From positions 2,482,501 to 2,546,500 of the forward strand of contig NC_089453.1 in the NCBI RefSeq assembly GCF_026210795.1: 64,000 nt of DNA, in the 5' to 3' direction. This DNA comes from Rhizophagus irregularis (lineage: Eukaryota; Glomeromycota; Glomeromycetes; Glomerales; Glomeraceae). The first letter of the stretch is position 1. The number at the start of each line of letters is the position of its first letter. Below, in pieces: positions 11,201-22,484 of this stretch. The position numbers were made by a program, and so were the translations under genes. A model generated the notes under the pieces. It was given only the letters and a program-made list of their open reading frames with translations, was not told where the DNA came from and did no database searches.

Positions 11201-13949
11201 ATGTAGTACAATTTATTTTCAACAAAATTTTGGAAATTGGACTAGTAGTAATGATAATATTGATAAATTTATTCAAGATACTCAGCTATCAGCTCATAAA
11301 AATACAGAAGAAACATTAGAATGGATACCTTATGATAGATTTAATAACACTATAAAAAGTAGATTTGGCGGAATATATAAAGCAAATTGGATTGATGGAC
11401 GTATTGATTATTGGGATGACAAAAATCAAAATTGGAAAAGAAATGGAAATATGATTGTGATACTTGAAATATTAAATGATCCAAAAAATATTACGTTAGA
11501 GTTTATGAATGAGGTATAATTAATTTATTACTTAATAAAAATTTGGAATTCTTAATTTTACTAATATATATTATTATACTTATAGATTAATGGATTTTGT
11601 GGAATAACTCAAAACCCAAAAACAAATAATTATATGATGGTTTTGAATGGTAGTAAATGTAAAGAATGTAATTATACATGTAATGCAATTCACTTTCAAC
11701 AAAATTTTATAGACTGGACTAGTGGTAATAATAATATTGATAAATTTATTCAAGATACTCAACTATCAGCTCATGTTAACTATGGAGTATATGGAAAGGC
11801 ATTAGAATGGGTACCTTATAATAAATTTAATAACACTTCAAAAAGCAGATTTGGTGAAACTTATAGAGCAAATTGGATTGATGGATGTATTTATAGATGG
11901 GATGATGATAAACAAAATTGGAAAAGAGATAGCAATACTGCTGTGATTCTAAAAATATTAAGTAATCCAAAAAATATTCTGTTAGAATTTATGAATGAGG
12001 TATAATTAATTTAATACTTAATGAAAATTTGAAATTCTTAATTTTACTAATATATATTATTATACTTGTAGATTAACGGATCTTATGGAATAACTCAAAA
12101 TCCGAAAACAAATAATTATATGATGGTTTTAAATAATAAAGAATGTAAAAAATGTAATTATACATGTAATGCAATACATTTTCAACAAAATTTTGTAACC
12201 TGGACTAGTGGCAATGATAATATTGATAAATTTATTCAAGAAACTCAGTTATCAGTTCATGATAATTATGAAGTATTTAAAGAAGCATTAGAATGGATAC
12301 CTTATGATAGATTTAATAACGCTATAAAAAGAGGATTTAGTGAAACTTATAGAGCTAATTGGATTGATGGATATATTTATGAATGGGATGACAAAAATCA
12401 AAATTGGAAAAGAAATAGCAATACTGATGTATTTCTAAAAATATTAAATAGTTCAGAAAATATTGACTTAGAATTTAAGAATGAGGTATATTTAATCCAT
12501 TATATATGAAAATTTTGAAATTTATATGTACTGTATGCTAATATATTATTTATATTTGTAGATAAATATATCTTTTGGAATAACTCAAAATCCAATAACA
12601 AAAAATTATATGATGGTTTTAAATAATAAAAAATGTAATAAATGTAATAATGCATGTAATGCAATACATTATCAACAAAATTTTGTAACCTGGACTAGTT
12701 GCAATGATAATATTGATAAATTTATTCAAGATACTCAGCTATCAGCTCATAAAAATACAGAAGAAACATTAGAATGGATACCTTATGATAGATTTAATAA
12801 CACTATAAAAAGTAGATTTGGCAGAATATATAAAGCAAATTGGATTGATGGACGTATTGATTATTGGGATGACAAAAATCAAAATTGGAAAAGAAATAGC
12901 AATACTGTTGTAATTCTAAAAATATTAAATAGTTCAGAAAATATTAACTTAGAATTTAAGAATGAGGTATATTTAATCCATTATTAATGAAAATTTTGAA
13001 ATTTTGCATGTATGCTAATGTATTATTATATTTGCAGATCAATTTATCTTTTGGAATAACTCAAAATCCTGAAACAAAAAATTATATGATGGTTTTAAAT
13101 GATAAAAAATGTAAAAAATGTAATAATGCATGTAACGCAATACATTTTCAACAAAATTTTGTAACCTGGACTAGTGGCAATGATAATATTGATAAATTTA
13201 TTCAAGAAACTCAGTTATCAGTTCATGATAATTTTGAAGTATTCAAAAAAGCATTAGAATGGATACCTTATGATAGATTATATGATATTAAATATATCAC
13301 AAAAGTAGGAATACATATAGCAAATTGGATTGATGGATATATTTGTGAATGGAATGACAAAAATCAAAATTGGAAAAGAAATCATAGCAATACTGTTGTA
13401 ATTCTAAAAATATTAAATAGTTCAGAAAATATTAAATTAGAATTTAATGAGGTATATTTAATCCATTATTTATGAAAATTTTGAAATTTTATATGTATGC
13501 TAATGTATTATCTATATTTGTAGATAAATATATTTTTTGGAATAACTCAAAATCCAAAAACAAAAAATTATATGATGGTTTTAAATGATAAAAAATGTAA
13601 AAAATGTAATAATGCATGTAATGCAATACATTTTCAACATAATTTTATAAATTGGACTAGTGGTAATGAAGATATTGATAAATTTATTCAAGATACTCAG
13701 TTATTAACCCATAGCGACAGTGAAGTATATAACGAGCCATTAGAATGGATACCTTATGAAAGATTATATGATATTAAATATATTGCAGAAGGAGGATTTG
13801 GCAAAATATATAGAGCAAATTGGATTGATGGATGTATTTATGATTGGGATGATGAAAATCAAAATTGGAAAAGAAATAAAAATAATATGTTTGTAGCTCT
13901 AAAAAGTTTAAATAATTCAAAAAATGTTACATTAAAATTTATGAGTGAG
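8232..13949 (+). repeat. Tandem exon-unit array B (12 units, about 0.48 kb each)
   Basis: Exon plus intron units of 0.47-0.57 kb. Two intron classes are visible: one begins GTATAATTAATTTATT and ends TTGTAG with TACTAAT; the other begins GTACATTTAATCC or GTATATTTAATCC and contains GCTAAT(G/A)TATTAT. Units 2 and 5, 4 and 11, and 6 and 7 are nearly identical, which suggests recent block amplification. Confidence 0.85.
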
Positions 13950-14884
13950 GTATATTAATTTTATTAATTTAATTTATTTAAATAGTTAAATTTGAAATTG
14001 TTAATTTTACTAATATATTTTGTAACTCTATTTTCATATAGATTATGTTACATAATAAAGGAAAAATAAACAATAGTTTTATTATTGGATTTTATGGAAT
14101 TACTCAGGATCCAAAGACAAAAGATTATATGATGATTTTAGATTATGCAGAAGGTGGAAGTTTACGGAATTATTTAGATGAAAATTATAGTATATTAAAT
14201 TGGGACAAAAAGATTGGTTATTTACGAGATGCTATACTTGGACTTAAGTACATTCATGAAAAGGAATTATTTCATCGTGATTTGCATATTGGTAATATAT
14301 TAAAGCTTAAATATAATGTAGTTATAGCTGATATGGGATTATGCAAACCTGTAAATGATGCATCAGAGAATTCAATTTATGGTAATTTACCTTATGTAGC
14401 TCCTGAAATCTTAAGAGGAAAAAATTATACCAAGGCTGCTGATATTTATAGTTTTGGTATAATTATGTATGAAGTAATTTCTGGATTACGACCATATCAT
14501 AATATAAGCCATAATGAAAATTTAGCAATAAGAATTTGTCAAGGACTTAGACCAAGGTTTAATATTAAAGTACCTCAATTAATTGTACAATTAATTAAAG
14601 GATGCTTAGATTCAGATCCATTAAAACGGCCAAAAGCAAAAGAAATTGAAGATATTTTATACAATTGGTATAGAGGTAATGGACTATTACAAACACAAAT
14701 TAAAGAAGCGGATAATATCAACAACAATTCACCAAATATCACCATACCTTCAACTAGTTTAGGATTATTAACATATGAAAGTAGGTTACTCGATTTTAAT
14801 AATCTTCCTGAACCAAAAAATTCTGATGATTATTACGAACAAAATGATAATATAATAAGCAAGGAATTTTTAGGTATTAATTAA
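8232..14884 (+). CDS. Kinase array B: twelve tandem N-lobe units plus one catalytic C-lobe
   Basis: Thirteen phase-0 exons: 8232-8633, 8706-9113, 9186-9602, 9674-10090, 10163-10567, 10640-11041, 11112-11513, 11586-11999, 12072-12485, 12562-12966, 13038-13451, 13524-13949 and 14042-14884. All are open and predict about 1,922 residues. Each inner exon reads YGITQ(N/D)P...YMMVL, CKKCxxxCNAIHF, WTSGND.IDKFIQ, LEWIPYDR, an ANWIDG loop and VILKIL...NE. The first eleven have a damaged glycine loop (KSRFGETYRA or a KVGI type). The twelfth has AEGGFGKIYRA and VALK. The last exon has HRDLHIGN, DMG, APE and a DIYSFG helix. It is predicted to be an active kinase with eleven extra N-lobes and Cys motifs. 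The start matches MGSF/MRSF/MDSF of the sister loci. The gene is fully open, unlike D and E. Confidence 0.82.
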
Positions 14885-15620
14885 TGATCTTGTTATTTTG
14901 AAAATATAAATTATTCGCTAAAAGATACTAATAAATTTTTATTATTAAATAGAATCTTTAGAATATTGTCGAATTGATATTCCTTAATTGAACATTAATT
15001 AAGGCGTAAATTTGTTCAATTTGTTAAGAATTATTAATATTTATTGTTTTTTTATCTATATCTAAACTAATATATTATTTTATTTATTGATTTATTTCAA
15101 ATAGAGAATTTAAAAGTGCAGAAATTAGCTTATATAAAGATTATAATTCGAAAGTAATTAACGACCTTAAGTTAGCATTACTAATATTAACAAATTTACA
15201 GTATTTCAGTATAACATTTTTGATAAACAATTTTTCAAAATCTTTATTTTTTTTGTACCATTACAGTTTAAAATTCTGTTCAGCGTTAACTTTTCTTAAG
15301 CGTATTTTAATTTGTTTTTATTTTATTTATTTTATTTTATTTTTTTTTTGCTTTTCCGACTTAATGGAATGGCATTTTTTTTTATAATTAAATTAGTGAG
15401 AATCACGCTAAACAGGATTTTAAATTTTAATGACCATATTATGAACTTATATACTTGTTTATTTTATATTTTTGATATAATAAAATTCTTTGTATTATTT
15501 TATCCTAAAAAAAATAAGATTTAAAAATTGTTGTATAAATGAATTTAACTTAAAAAAAAACAATTAACAATTCAATAACTTATTAACGTATTTATGAATA
15601 ATTATGATTTAGTATCTATT
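14885..15620 (+). repeat. Conserved 3' flank of array B with exon-like block
   Basis: This segment recurs after C, D and E. At 15101-15200 it holds an open block (REFKSAE.SLYKDYNSKV) which in C, D and E is preceded by an intron acceptor. In B about 11 nt including that acceptor are missing, so B should end at its stop codon at 14884. Confidence 0.55.
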
Positions 15621-17010
15621 CTAATTTAAAACTATTTTATCATGAACACAAATAAAACAGGCGAAATAAAATTTCAAATTCTTATTATTTTTATATGATT
15701 TAATTTGATATCAGTTAATACGTATATAAACCATAATAAATTTAGTTACAACTTTTTACTTCGAGAGTTACTGAAGAAAAAGGATTGGTAGACGAAAAAG
15801 AAGCTATTATTGTCTTAGTAAACTTCTCTTAGAGGTTATTAGACTAAAAAATAAAGCTCCACATGAGCTGAGTTGAGCCGATTAGAATGGCCAAGCCTAA
15901 CTCGTTTAGAGCCAACTTTAAGCTAATTCAAGCCAAGCCTTAAGGTAGTTTGGAGCTGAGCCTAGACATACGATTTTATTGAAAAAAAAAATTGAATACA
16001 AACTTTCTATAACAAAATTTACATTTGCTAAACTTTAAAATTGTTCAATGTAAGCCTTAGCAAAAAACTATTTCTCATCTGCAATTCTACATAATTTTAA
16101 TTTGTATGTTATAAGTAAAAATTTATACAGTATAATTATAGCTACGAATATTTATAAAAGTATTTTAAGATTCAATAAGAAAATTGTATATTTTTAATTA
16201 ATTCAAAAACTAAAAAAAAAATAATATTAAAAAAAATCTGGTCTAAAAAAAAGAGACCGAAAAAAAAATTATATTAAAAAAAAAAGATCAGACCAAAAAA
16301 AGGTGTTATTTTTTTAAGAAAAAAATCCGGTCTAAAAAGAAAGATCGAAAAACATTATTATCATAAAAAAAGTGATCCGGTCTAAAAAAAGACCAAAAAA
16401 AAATATTATTAAATAAAATATGATTCGGCATAAAAAGAGACCGAAAAAAATGATCCAGTCTAAAAAAAGACTAAAGAGACTAAAAAATCAACGTTTGAAT
16501 AGCTACGGTAATACATTTGCTGCCGATCGCATCATCCTGAGAGGGTGGGAATGGCCAAAAATGAAACATGACTAGAAAAAAATTTGCTTTTCGTTAATTA
16601 GCAAAAAAAATATCCGATTAAAATTTCATTAACCGAAACTGTATTAGTATATGACCAGACAGCAAATCAAATTATTTCTAACCATAATAATTATGGAATA
16701 GATCAGCACGGACGAATCAGTCGAATCATGTGTCCGATTGTATCGTAGGAGAAGAATTGAAAACCCTCAAAAGTCCTGTGCAAAAAGTGCAGGTATTACC
16801 TCCGTTTTTAATTTAGCTGTTAGTACGATCCTCTAATCATGTACTAACCAAATGTAAATCTAATCTGATATTCCCGATTTCCTCCATTTTTTTTCAATCG
16901 CTTCTAATAAAATTTTCTTGTTAAGTCTAATTTCCCACAAAATTCTAAACCTTTTACAACAAACTATACACTTGTAAGGTTACAAGTCGGTTTTCAAGTT
17001 ATGAAGTTTC
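15621..17010. repeat. Segmental duplication flank, no gene
   Basis: Homologous to 41340-44025 downstream of array D, apart from insertions there. Shared landmarks are AAAGCTCCACATGAGC, a GGTCTAAAAAAAGAGACC-type tract and GCTGCCGATCGCATC. The first part also recurs at 58010-58290 downstream of E. Homology with the D copy ends abruptly after TTTTCAA at about 17010. No coding region is visible. Confidence 0.6.
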
Positions 17011-17559
17011 ATGGATTTTCTTCGATTTTTCTTCAAAGTTTACTTTTATTTAATTATATAGAGTCAGACAAGTATTAATTAACAATTTATTTTATTTGTA
17101 TTTTAATAAATTTAAGTTTTATTAAATTTCATATAATTTAATGGTTATATGTACAGTCATGTATTTGGACAAGTTTTGTTTGTTCTTTTAGAAAATTAAA
17201 AATTATTTGACGGGAAGCATAGATATTAAATTTTAAAATTATATTTTTTTTTCTTTTTTTTTCATTCAAAATTAATCAAGTAGTAACGTTAACAAATATG
17301 TTAAATTTTTCAATTTTTTATTTTTACCATTACAAGTACAAGAAAATTTATTTTTATAAACAAATTTTCTGCAACAGATTGTACTATCAGCACAAAATCA
17401 GATTGGTTAGATTTACATAACTGGTTTTTTATGCTATTAATATAAAAAATTTCTTAATATGAATATTTATATTATAGTATATTATAGAACAAGTTGTATA
17501 TTAATGATGCTTTGTTAAAACCTTTAAATATAATACAGGGCAGGAATATGTCACTCTTT

Positions 17560-17702
17560 TAGAAACGGTTTTTTGATGGAAGATTTTCGTTAGAAATTTT
17601 TCTTTAATCGGGATATTTTTTTGATTGAGAATTTTGTAGAAAATTTTATTGAAAATAGTTTTTTTTGAGAATTCTGGCTTAAAATTTTTGTTTAATAAAG
17701 AA
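17560..17702 (-). repeat. Inverted partial copy of the AT-rich array flank
   Basis: Read on the minus strand this matches the start of the tract at 20780-21010 (TTCTTTATTAAA, GAATTCTCAATA, TTCAATAAAATTTTCTA, TTTCTAACGAAA). It abuts the Helitron-like terminus at 17703. Confidence 0.55.
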
Positions 17703-19657
17703 CTAGCAGTTACCCGTTGCTTCGCACCGGGATCAATGAGTTTGTTTAAATAGAAAAATTTAGTATTATAATGTAATACTAAGTAAATTAAAGATGGTTA
17801 CAATAGTTTTTAAGAATTTAATATGATAATAATTAGTTAGCAAAAAATAATAATATAGCTTATATTAATGATTTGACGTTTGAGTGTAGAATGAAATTCG
17901 GATTAATAAGGAAGATTATAACTACTTTTCACCTTGGACGATTTAACAATTTTTCACCTAGGGTGATTTAACCTATATGATTGTATGATATCACCTCATT
18001 ATTTAATTTGTATATGCGCATCCTATTAATTTTATTGGTTAATTAATGTGCTGGTTATTTCTTTTATTTTTTTTAAACGTACTCGGATAATCTTTTTTTC
18101 TTTAGTTCTTTCTCTCCTTTGCACGGCGCTCAAGTTATGTTTTCTTTCTTTTTTTCATTTTTGCTTCTTGAATTTTGTTTCCTACTAACTTTATTTTTCG
18201 ATTTTGCAATTAAGTTATGACCAGCTCTATATAGTCGTTTCTTCTTCTTAGTTATTTTTTATTACATTCTTAATATTTATTTCTTACATTTTGTATTTCA
18301 TTCTTTTTAGGTCTTTTGGTTCTTCTTTGTAACTACTAAGGTATGTTTTTTATTTTTTTGTTTTTGTTTATTTATTACATGTAATTTCCATTCCCTACTA
18401 ACTTTCAGTTATTTCTTCTTTATTTTATGGGTCTGGTTTTTACTTGGTTCCCTGTTTATCTCATTTTCGTCTTTTCTCCATTTTTTTGTTTTCTTTTGTC
18501 TCTTCATTTCTTTTGCCCTTTTTATTCTTCCCTTCCTTCATTTTTTCTGTTGTTTTTTATTTCCTCTTCGTTCCTTTCGTCTTTTTCATTCTTTTACACT
18601 ACTTTCATTCCTTTCATTTTTATTCCATTCCTACTTCATCTTTTTTGTACCTTGCACTATCCTTTGTTATTTTCATTTTTTTTCCATTCCCACTTCTCTT
18701 TACACTACCGTTTGTTCCTTTCATTTTTTATTCCCCATTGCTCATTTCGTCCCCCTTCATTCTTTTCATTTTTTTTCATTCCTTTTCATTCCTTTTGTTT
18801 TTTTCACTCTCCCTTTACTCCATTTCGTTCCTCCCTCACTCCCCCTTCGTTTCTTTATTCTTTTTTACTCTCCCTATTTTTTCAAACCCTCATTTTTTTT
18901 TGATTAATTTTTTAGAAGTATTTTCGAAAAAACTTTAATATTATGAAAATACTACGAATATTTTTATTAATTAATTATAAATTTTATAATTATTTCTTAT
19001 TTTATATTACGTCAATCTTAAAATTATAATCAACTTAGGAAAAATATTTGAATAATTAAATGTATTAGAGTCTATTCATTTCATTTATTATTATTCTTTT
19101 GGGATTTATTTTATTTGATAAATTATTAATTTAACTAAAATATTTGAATTAAAATCTTTATTCAAAATCTGGTGATTATTTAGAGAATTTCGGATATGGA
19201 TTTGGTTATAATAATCTATTATTAAATCAACAATTTCTTCAATTAATTAATTATAAAATATTGTAACATATCAATTTTTTTGATTTTTATGAATTTGAAA
19301 ATCAAAACTATTTATCAGCGTTCAAAAACCTTATATCAACGTCGGTCAATTTTTCTATATGTAATATTGAATTTTTTTTAAAAAAAACAATAAATATATT
19401 TAATATAATATTTTATTCTTTAATTAATAATAAAAAAAAAAATTAATAATCAAAAAAAATTAAGGCAAATTTTGAAATTGAATTAGTTGATTTTAGTTGA
19501 GCACGCGGATCGAATAGTTTTTGACCATAAATAGATCAGGTGGAGGCATATCACAGGTTTTAATTATATGGCATGGGATTTCAAGTTACACAATTCAAAT
19601 TATTTATACGGAGACTAATCCAAACGTCACTAGACAAATTTTTTTTAATTATATAGA
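17703..19657 (-). mobile_element. Candidate non-autonomous Helitron
   Basis: On the minus strand the 3' end has a GC hairpin (CCCGGTGCGAAGCAACGGG), six bases, then CTAG followed by T. This matches the Helitron 3' signature of hairpin plus CTRR inserted before T. The proposed 5' end at 19657 begins TCTATATAATTAAAAAA after an A, giving A|T insertion. A similar TCTATATAATTAAAAAAA end occurs at 19987, so the 5' boundary is uncertain. No Rep/helicase frame is present. Confidence 0.5.
18300..18900. repeat. Polypyrimidine (C/T) tract
   Basis: About 600 bp of T/C-rich sequence with CATTCCTTTCATTTTT-type repeats on the + strand. Two overlapping frames, at 18427 and 18444, are open simply because TTC/TTT/CTT codons lack stops; their Phe/Ser/Pro/Leu-only translations are not credible proteins. 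The tract lies inside the Helitron-like element. Confidence 0.7.
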
Positions 19658-19667
19658 TGTTAGTCTA

Positions 19668-20303
19668 TTAGTGGCGCCGCAACATTGATCTGATCATCGA
19701 TCCAAACCTAAATAGTGAAAGAATGCCGTATTCAGGAAAAAAAAATTCGGTTTGAAAGAAAAAAACCAAACCAAAAAAGGAAAAAAAATTTAGATCGGTT
19801 GAAAAAAAACTGAAAAAAAAAAATTCCGATTAAAATTTCATTAACCGGAATTGGATTAGATGTACATCATGACTTGCCGATCAAGCGAGTCTTAACTATA
19901 AAGAACATGGATCAGCAATTCAAAATTAATTTATACAGGCTAATCTAAACGTTAGTCACACAAACACTATTTTTTTAATTATATAGAAATTATATAGAAT
20001 ATAGATTATATTAAGATTTATTATTTATTTCCTTTTTCTTTCGAATTTTTTTTCATTTTTTCTTCAGTTTCTTTCAGGTTTCTTTTTTCAACCCGATTTT
20101 TCTCTTTGTTCCACACAAATTTTTTTTTTGTTATTTTTTTTGTTTTTTTTCCGGTTGGCTTTTTTTCCAATCTGAAAATTTTTTCCCTTTTCCTTTTTCG
20201 GTTTGACTTTTTTTCTTTCAAACCGAATTTTTTTTCCCGAATACATTCTTTCACCATTTAGGTTTGGATCAGTGATCAGATCGATGTTGCAGCGCCACGG
20301 CAA
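19668..20303. mobile_element. Long inverted repeat / foldback element
   Basis: Arms of roughly 130 bp (19668-19805 and 20165-20303) are inverted copies: TGGCGC(C/T)GCAACAT.GATCTGATCA, then TGATCCAAACCTAAAT.GTGAAAGAATG, then AAATTCGGTTTGAAAG. The spacer carries sequence related to 16600-16650. Part of the same arm (AAACCTAAATTGTGAAAGAA) recurs at 42645. No target duplication could be fixed. Confidence 0.6.
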
Positions 20304-20779
20304 TTACCCTTTTTTCCTGACTCTTATTATTAATAATAATATTTTTTTTTGTATCAAGCTCAATAATAGATTAACATAATTACTTATTTATTTTTGTAAC
20401 AATAGCTGATAGATCGTTATAACTAATTTTTCTGGGGAGTTTTTTTTTTCATGACAACAGATCATTATAATTAATTTTTCTGGGATTTTTTTATAATTAG
20501 TGAGATATTTTTTTTTCTCGGGGATGTAATTTTTTTTTAATGCTACAATGGAATTTTTTAAAAGATTTTTTGTAACAATATAACAATAAACTACTTATTC
20601 AAAATTGTTTTTGTAATGAATTTGTAAATTTCACAGTACTGCAACATTTGTACTAATACCATCATAATAATAATAAAAAACTAGACCTATTCACACAGCA
20701 TGGCAAATAAAATATAAGTGTGTTATTATTATTCTCTTACTTGATGGGCAAGTATCAATAGTATCATCCCTACAGGTTA

Positions 20780-22190
20780 CGCCTAGTTCTTTATTAAAAA
20801 AAAAGCTTCAAACTAGAATTCTCAATACCCTTATTAAAAAATTATTTTCAATAAAATTTTCTATTAAATGAATTCTAAAATGAAATGCTTCACCAAAAAA
20901 AGACTTGCCTATAAAAAACTTTTCAACCAACAAAATTATCAAAAAAAAACTGACTCTATTAAAGAAAAATTCACAAGTGGAATTCCTTATTAAAGAAAAA
21001 ATTTCTAACGAAATTTTTCCATAAAAAAACATTTTTCCTATTAAAAAAAAAAATTCAAAAAGGAATCTTATCCATTAAAAAAAATTCTCAAAAGAATTTC
21101 TATATCAAAAAAACTTCCCTCCTATTAAAAAAACAATCCTTTACCGAAATTCTTTATCAAAAAAAAAATCTCACCTGTTAAAAAATTTACTAACGAAATT
21201 ATCTATCAAAAAAAAAATATCTTTTTTATTAAAAAAAAAAACAATTCTCAGCAAAATTATTTCTCTCCCTATTATCGCCATTTTCAAATTAGTGCGACCC
21301 CCGCGTGTCACCCCCTAAGGAAATCGATTTCCAAAAATTTGCGAAAACCCGGAATTTTCCTGAATAACTACGTAGGAAAGGGTCAATTATTAGCGATTTC
21401 CAGAGGAAATCTTGCGAAATTCTCAGTTATAAAGGTAGTTTGCTTACAAAAAAGTGTTTACGTTACACAAAGTTTTATCACTCACTTATAAGCAAACTAT
21501 TTGAATAATTGAAAATTTCCTGAGATTTCCTCCAGAAATCACTAGCAATCGGACCTTTTCTACAAAGTTATTCAGAAAAATTCCGGGTTTTCCACATTTG
21601 CGAAAACCGATTTCCTTAGGGGGTGACATGCAGGGGGTCGCACTAATTTGAAAACAGCGATAAAAAAAAATTCTTTAATGATCAAAAACAAACCTATTAA
21701 AAGAAAAATTCCTCTAACGAAATTCTCTACCAAAAAATATTTACACCTATTAAAGAAAATTCTCAAAAGTAATTCTTTATATATTCTTTATAAAGAAAAA
21801 CTCCCTCCTATTAAAAAATAATTCTTTAATGAAAGTTTTTATCAAAAAAAAAATCTCCCCTGTTAAAAAATTTTTCTTCAATCGAAAAAAAATCCTTCCC
21901 ATTAAAAAAATTCTCAAATGAATTTTCTATAAAAAAAATTCTCAATGAAATTCATTATCAAAAAAAAACTCCTTATTAAAATTCTTTAATGAAATACTCT
22001 ATCAAAAAAAAAAAACTCTTTATTAAAAGGAATTCCCCTATCAATAAAAAAATTCTCTAGCGAACTCTAACGAAATTTTTTATCAAAAAAAAAATCTTTC
22101 TATTAAAAAAAATTCCCAAAGAAATTCTATCAAAGAAAAACTTTACCTATATTAAAAAAACTAAAAATTAAAAATTTTTTTAAACTACGC
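20780..22190. repeat. AT-rich quasi-repeat upstream of array C
   Basis: Same ordered AT-rich tract as 6680-7960, starting at CTAG|TTCTTTATT and interrupted by the MITE at 21275-21660. No gene. Confidence 0.75.
21275..21660. mobile_element. TA-flanked foldback MITE with long TIRs
   Basis: 386 bp, TIRs of about 170 bp starting TCGC(C/T).TTTTCAAATTAG and containing CACCCCCTAAGGAAATCG in both arms. TA flanks both ends. The paralogous site at 7425-7440 upstream of B is uninterrupted (CCCTATTAAAAAA), giving a clean related empty site. It is non-coding. Family assignment beyond a TA-type TIR element is not possible. Confidence 0.82.
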
Positions 22191-22388
22191 TAAAACTTTG
22201 CTTATAATTTTGTCACGTTAAAAAAAGATAGACTCCGAATCTGTAAATTGCTCGGTGCTGATCTTTATCAGTGCCGGAAGACATTTGTCAGCACCGAGCT
22301 GATCATTGATCATTGTCAGCACTAAATAGCTGATCTGTCCAACCCGGCATGCCATATGTACAACATTGTTTTTGTACAACAAACAATT

Positions 22389-22405
22389 ATACATAAGTAT
22401 TGTTC
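22389..22405 (+). promoter_or_regulatory. Conserved proximal promoter motif, array C
   Basis: ATACATAAGTATTGTTC, identical to the copy at 8142, 80 bp before the ATG. It follows the GCTGATC-rich block at 22215-22370. Confidence 0.4.
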
Positions 22406-22484
22406 TTATATAATCCTTATTTATAAATTAAATTTTTTTTTGTCGCTTTTTTAATCTGAATTCATTCGTAATACAAAAAACTTA

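Noticed and set aside
8232-14884. Reading each array unit as a separate small intronless gene
   Set aside because: Each unit begins right after a TAG/CAG acceptor and ends at a GT donor with constant phase, and lacks its own promoter; only the first exon has a conserved start and upstream motif.
15840-15965. LTR end around AAAGCTCCACATGAGC
   Set aside because: It recurs at 41510 and 58165, but always at the same place in the array 3' flank, so it belongs to the segmental duplication; no paired LTR, primer site or polyprotein seen.
18427-18938. Two overlapping open frames of about 160 codons
   Set aside because: They lie in a C/T-rich tract where stops are absent by composition; translations are only Phe/Ser/Leu/Pro-like.
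20021-20303. Lys-rich minus-strand frames
   Set aside because: They fall in one arm of a long inverted repeat and consist of AAA/AGA-type codons.
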